Source: Owenia fusiformis (taxonomy: Eukaryota; Annelida; Polychaeta; Sabellida; Oweniidae). Taken from it: a stretch of DNA of 64,000 nt. Of the stretch, positions 58,501 through 64,000 are shown in pieces. How positions within the stretch are numbered: position 1 is the stretch's first letter; each line of letters opens with the position of its first letter. The position numbers and the translations under genes are program-made. The notes beneath the pieces were generated by a model that worked only from the letters and a program-made list of their open reading frames with translations, was not told the origin of the DNA and did not search any database. The stretch covers positions 4,552,347 to 4,616,346 of the forward strand of contig CAIIXF020000009.1 in the NCBI GenBank assembly GCA_903813345.2. Direction: 5' to 3'.

Positions 58501-61500
58501 AATTTTCAATTCAATGGGTTGCCTCAGCTGTCAATAACTTTTAGGATACATGGTACCAAACCCTCTAAGATCCTAGATTAACCGTTGTTAAAATTCAGTT
58601 AGCAAATCTTACTTTATTAAATAGGAAAATAGGTATTAAACAAGTTTTTTTGTATAAAAATTATCGCGAAAATGAACCATTACAGTTTCTCAAACAACAT
58701 TACTTTTTTTAATAAATTACAAATCGATGAATGGCAAAGAGTCTTTGACCAAGTGCAATTATGAGGCTTATTATATTTTATGTTTTTTTCAACTGATTCA
58801 AGATACAACCCTTCTATTTAGATTCACGTGGTGATTTGTTGTACAAATGAGAACACACACGATTCTCTAAAAACACCATCTTAATATAATAGAACAGAAG
58901 ATATCTAACAAATATAAGTTTATAATTAGGAAATCGAATGCGATAAACTCTGGCCAAAGGTTTAAAACAATTATATTTCTATCTGCTGTTGTCGAAGTGT
59001 GGTAAAAATACAACAAATACCAAACTAATCTACAACTTAAATTAATTATACTTACCAGGCTATAATCTCATCCGTATATATCCATCTGCTAGTTTCCTAA
59101 TATGGTGTTAAATTATTGAAACTTATGAACAAGAAATAGCTTAGCGAACAAGCGGTAGATTTGAAGCAGCAGAGACGAGTAAATGAGGAATGTGTGTATA
59201 GTCGCGATATTGGGCCCGAGGATGAGCTCAACAGAAATCAATGGATTATGTCGGATGCAAATAACCTAAATCGACCAATCAGAGTATTGGTTACAATTTA
59301 CGTCATTCCTACATCGTTAGTTGAATGAATATGAGAACGCCTGAAAGGTTGACATGAATTGATGTTAATGACACTGGAAAAATTATCGTATATAGTAATT
59401 GTCATATTGCTGGAATAATCAACTTATTCCAATATTACCCGATGGTGGAATAAACGCCAATAATCTTTATACTCTAAGGCGAAACATTAGTAAAAACGAC
59501 GTGTTCGTTTTCCGTGACATGGTGACACAAGATCTATTGCATGTTGGCAATGGACAAGCGCTAATTTAGTTGTTTTCACAAAAGCCAACTTTTGGAATCA
59601 TGTACATGTACCTTATAGTTGCATGTACATCCCAAAACACATTCCTCATACTTCAGCATTTGAGAAAATAAGTGCCAGTCCATATTTAATTTTGCAATCA
59701 TAACTGAACTGTTTATGGTCCCATTTGTTTCCTGTATTTTTATTTCTTATTGAGTGAATGTACTATTAAAGAAATGTTATTCACATTAAATTGAACATAT
59801 TTGTCGTTGATGACTTCAATTAAGACATTATCAATTAAGAAAATGTATTCAATAATTGATGAATATTTTGGCGTTTTAAATGGATTTTCAATGATGACTT
59901 CAATTAAGACATCAATGCTTTTGATACAGTGACATCAACATGGTATTTGGATAGTGTATCTGACGAAAGAGGGGGAAACCCCCAGAGATCAAAAATAATT
60001 TCGACTTCAATGGAAATCTTTATTGGGATCATACTCATCGCACGTTTGTCAAATTACATATATCGCTGTTAATGAAAACAAAATGGCGGATTCACATCAT
60101 GATAAAGATAGATACATCGATTAAAACATCACATCGGCGTGTGGTATTCAGAAACTAGCTAGATGATGGAACCTACCTAGGTTGTGAAAATTGGAACAAA
60201 GTAAAGAGAAAAGCAAGAATATAGGAGTTAAACATGGGAATGAGAAAGCGCCCCTTAATAACGAAATGTACAATTTATATGACATTTTTCATATTAAAAT
60301 TCTCAAAAGCGATAAAGGTTGGCGAAGTTATACGAACGTGACAACATCCCATTTCTCAGAGTAAATGACACTATTTGATCAATATTCAACTAACACTGTT
60401 GTAAAAGTAGCTACAGGAATAGAACGAGTATTGACTGGATTTGATTTTCTCTGCTATTATTGGTGATTAGGGGGCTAGTGTACTGTTTATTTGCACGATA
60501 GTCTATATAACAATCCAGTCCTTTTGGCGAACTATGATAGAGTCATTGACTATTGAAACATGTTGTTCCACTTGTCGTATCTTAAAATTAGTAACGAATT
60601 GATTGGTTTAACGCTAATTAAATGATTATAGTTTAAATAGGAAATTACAGACAGGGATTATCTGTTAATCAATTGACCCATACATATGATCCACTCTTTT
60701 AAGACCCATAATTATGGGTAATACACAGTATACTTTATTTCAACATCTTGATTCACGTTTCAACGTTGTTACTTGGTCTCTAAACCCAGTGGAAGGTTAG
60801 GCGACGATGTTGTTTTGATATTCTGATTGGACTTATTAAACAATATTCATTTCCGATAAATCCCGACCCCTTTTGTTAAACCAATGAAACTAGTGTATAT
60901 TCCATTGGGTGATGTCACAGCTACATGTAAGTAGCAATTCTTTTGAAGATGAGACTCCATGAGTCCATGATACCGTAAACTATCAAATCTTAAGTATGAA
61001 ACATACCACTAAGTCGTTCTGACTTACTCGAGTCTCTGGCCAATTCTTGGCTAGGAGTAATTCCATCTGGAACACCTTGAACTATTGTAAAATTTCTAGT
61101 TGAGGCTCAATGAATTTAAGTAATATTCTAAAAACCGTCATGTTAATATTTCATGAATTAAAATGGAACTGGCTGGGCTCCTTGATGAGATATTGGATGA
61201 TTTCGTCAGGATTTCATCTTAAATTAAAACAAACGGCTCCAAGAAAAATGGCAATATTCGAAAACTGGACGAAATGTCGTTAACGTCTGACATTAGTAAC
61301 TGGCTGTAAATTCAAAGTTAGATCTAACTTAGTTAGTTCTATAAGTTATCCAGAAGAAGTGAACTAATACATTGATCAGTTCATGTGTGTTTTTGTGATT
61401 TTAAGACCGAAACTCGCAATTCAAATTGTGACGTGGATAAATGGCGAACCTTTGATTTCAAATTTTATGATTACGACAAGATTACGACAAGATTACGACA

Positions 61501-63719
61501 TGACCCGTACACAGCGACATGACTCACATCTGGCAGAGTAAGATACATGCAGGGATTTATCTTTAATGGACGAAGGCCACGATAAAGTGGCCTTAGAAGA
61601 AGGTAAGTTCTGACGAAACCATCGTGGAGCTTAACAGAACGCCGATCCGAATCATTGTTGTCACCTCATCAAATATTTTAATATCCCTTTGTTATTTCGA
61701 ATTAAACAGAGCATGCTCGTATTATGATGCTATAAAAACATTTATTTTGTCACCAAGACACATTACAAACGTATACCAACGTAATACTGCAAAATATACG
61801 ACTCGTTTATGAAAGTATGAAAATATGGTACAATAATCTAAGTACATGTTCAAATATCAAAATCCAGACTAATATTTAAAAGTTTCAGCACTAGGGTGAA
61901 TTCTTGCACAGTTTTCATCCACAAACCTAAATCAATTGTATAATTTGGGAATTTCATGAAGTTCAATTTCTGTACGATTAAATTGTCTTCAAATGACTCG
62001 AAAATAAGAAAAGAAATATGCTGTCACTTGTAATCAGAGTTGGCTGTTCATATCCATTGTCGTGTTTAGTTTGAAATGATATAAACGACAAATGACACTG
62101 GTACAACTATAGCACCAATAAGTGAATATTCTTTAACATTGCCATAGGCAAAGGCCGAAAGGAATAATTTTTAAATAAATATGGCATGGTTATCGATTAC
62201 CAACATCTTTAAGATATGCATGTAGATGCAGATTCATCAAAACACGAGGCCAACAATTATCAAGGTATGATCTTGAAACAAGTTAAACTCACATTTTGAA
62301 AAAAACTGTTGGTGTACTGTATAAGTCCGTATAAGTGGTAATATGTGTTTATCTATAAATGCTGCCATCTTTATATCGGCCCAGAACCTTGCACAACGGC
62401 CAGCGTTGCCGCGATGTTTATTTTACACAGTCCATATAGCTTATGTGAGTGTCAATATGATGTCCCAGATTTGTATATTTGGATTCTACAAGCGACTCAT
62501 CTTGACTGCTGATTTTGACTTATTATGGCGAAAAGGTAAGACAGAATCGTGCCCTGCATCCATTATCGACCCACATAGTTCGGTTGGCTGACCAACTCAT
62601 TCCCCAGGTATCATCCAAAGTACATGCTGCCCTGAAAAACAAGAATTTAACATGATTAAATATTTCAAAATTACATGATCTATCGTTTCAAGTGATCGAA
62701 ATGCAATTGTATTTTGACATAAAATGTAACCAATCAGTTGTGAGAACCATTGGTTTTATATCAATATTACAATATTTTCATGAGAATGGCCAATCAGAAT
62801 CTTCATTCTGATCTTATTATGCAGATCCAACTGAACAGTACTAGTTTGTTTCTGTGTTGTATAACTCCGATTAAACTCAAACCCTATATCCCTCAAGAAA
62901 CTGCTGTCGGACCCCTCTCTTAATTTTGAACACATGGCTTCATTTGCAGTTGTTTTGATATAACATAACAGTAACAACAATACTATTCTATTAGACCTCT
63001 AGGAAAGTGTATGGGGCACTAGTGTGTAATTTAGTTATTTAAATGATAACACGTGGCTCTCTGTGTGTCGATACCATAGGGTCTGGGCCGATATAAAGAT
63101 GGCAGCACCAACAGAATCCAGTATTATCTTTTTCATGGATAAACACAGATCGATTACCATGCCATCTTTATTTAAAATGATTTCTATCGATCTTAGCCTA
63201 TGGTCCATACCACAAACCCGGATGAGACTTACTTTGATATCTGCCTGCTCAAAGTTGGTACTCCGAGAGTCCCATCACGTATATATGCTGGGGCAGAATC
63301 CATTGGTGTACACTCGGCTCTACGAAATCTTCTGCTTGAGCACACAAAGCAAAAATCACCTGAAGAGGAAACAATAAGGTGCGTTATACATGGTTCGCAA
63401 TGACTTTCTCCTATCAACCACTAAGCCAAGATAATATACCTCAATGTATTATACATCATCTGGAAATTTGTCTAGTTCTGTACTTTGGAACATTAATTAT
63501 GTTGATTAGTCTCCCATGTATTTATGCAAAATGTGATCTTAAGGATCGAATCTGTGGGCCACCTTTTAAAATATCTTTAACATTGTTGACAAACAAATTG
63601 GATAGAAGTAAATTGAATGAATTACACCCTTAGTCAGAATTATTATACAAAACATAACATACGTGTGAATGTTCTTAAACAAGTACTGATATTTTACATA
63701 CACCATTATTACAACTTAC
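55591..63719. other. Long non-coding stretch
   Basis: About 8 kb without recognised exons. Contains copy 3 of the TACCCTTTG element (56697-56776), a short (gagaga/gacaga) microsatellite near 57829-57855 and AT-rich sequence. Plus-strand frames at 63063-63403 overlap each other and match nothing I recognise. Confidence 0.5.
56697..56776. mobile_element. TACCCTTTG...CAGGGTA family, copy 3 (80 bp)
   Basis: TACCCTTTGCATTCGTTTGA... CTCTGCACGCAGGGTA. It shares the left 50 bases with copy 1 at 802 and the right 30 bases with copy 2 at 47261. Confidence 0.6.
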
Positions 63720-63836
63720 CAAGTTCACACTGCTTGCCCCGAGAACCAGGAGGGCAAAGACATCTATAGTTACCACCGAATGTGTTCATACAAATAGAGC
63801 CTTGTCCAAGGCAGGGGTCAGAGGCGCAGGCATCAC
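63720..63836 (-). CDS. EGF-like domain exon of an unidentified gene (partial)
   Basis: The 117-base exon, acceptor attgtaattgtag and donor gtaagt, is phase 1 at both ends, the classic EGF-shuffling arrangement. It encodes 'DACASDPCLGQGSICMNTFG' then 'NYRCLCPPGSRGKQCEL', with six Cys in EGF order (C..C..C..C.C..C). This is an extracellular or secreted module. Which protein it belongs to cannot be told, because the other exons lie outside the window or were not recognised. Confidence 0.85.
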
Positions 63837-64000
63837 CTACAATTACAATTAATACTATAATTTATATTCAATATACATTAAACTCAAATGCTCCGATCAG
63901 TATAGTTGAAATTGAGGATGTTAAGTCTGAATACGTTGAAAAAACGAGTCGACTTGAAATTAATTATAAAATATATTGTACTAAATGGTGTACTAAATGT

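Noticed and set aside
63063-63403. Two overlapping plus-strand open frames, one reading '...DICLLKVGTPRVPSRIYAGA...'
   Set aside because: A donor-like aataag|gtgcgt follows, but there is no convincing acceptor, no matching phase partner and no family I recognise. The frames also overlap each other.

Overview
The window is animal nuclear DNA. Genes are split by GT-AG introns, the sequence is AT-rich, and introns and flanks are full of short DNA-transposon relics. The encoded proteins and the repeat mix suggest a marine invertebrate. The LIM domains look closer to arthropod Zasp than to vertebrate LDB3, as I recall those families, but I cannot settle whether it is a lophotrochozoan or an invertebrate deuterostome. 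There are no bacterial-type features: no operons, CRISPR arrays or phage genes.

Four protein-coding loci can be supported by splice-phase reconstruction. (1) Positions 2755-17204, plus strand: the 3' part of a Zasp/LDB3/Enigma-type PDZ-LIM muscle scaffold. Twelve exons join in frame for 679 codons plus a stop. They encode repeated ZM and 'SRTFxxLQ' modules, proline-rich linkers and three C-terminal LIM domains; the N-terminal PDZ domain would lie outside the window. (2) Positions 24919-38525, minus strand: a complete high-affinity choline transporter (CHT1/SLC5A7), seven coding exons, 596 aa. (3) Positions 28379-31572, plus strand: a complete five-exon CYP2-like cytochrome P450 of 504 aa, lying wholly inside one intron of the choline transporter on the opposite strand. 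(4) Positions 63720-63836, minus strand: one phase 1-1 exon encoding an EGF-like domain of a gene that continues outside the window.

Between these loci, 17905-24918 and 38526-63719 hold no recognisable host exons. They carry mariner, Tc1-like and pogo-like miniature elements, a CAGGCCCGTAGCC-terminated family with 5-6 bp target duplications, a 5'-truncated LINE with a 12-bp target duplication and poly(A) tail, minisatellites (63-bp x about 9; degenerate arrays of about 75 and 120 bp) and tRNA-derived fragments.

The genes do not form a functional unit. Zasp is a Z-disc scaffold, CHT1 supplies choline for acetylcholine synthesis at cholinergic terminals, and the P450 is a monooxygenase of unknown substrate. 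The most notable features are the nested P450, the duplicated exon-pair architecture of the Zasp gene, and small tandem duplications that copied a real splice donor and a real splice acceptor on the two sides of its LIM2 exon. I found no clear evidence of a new biological system.
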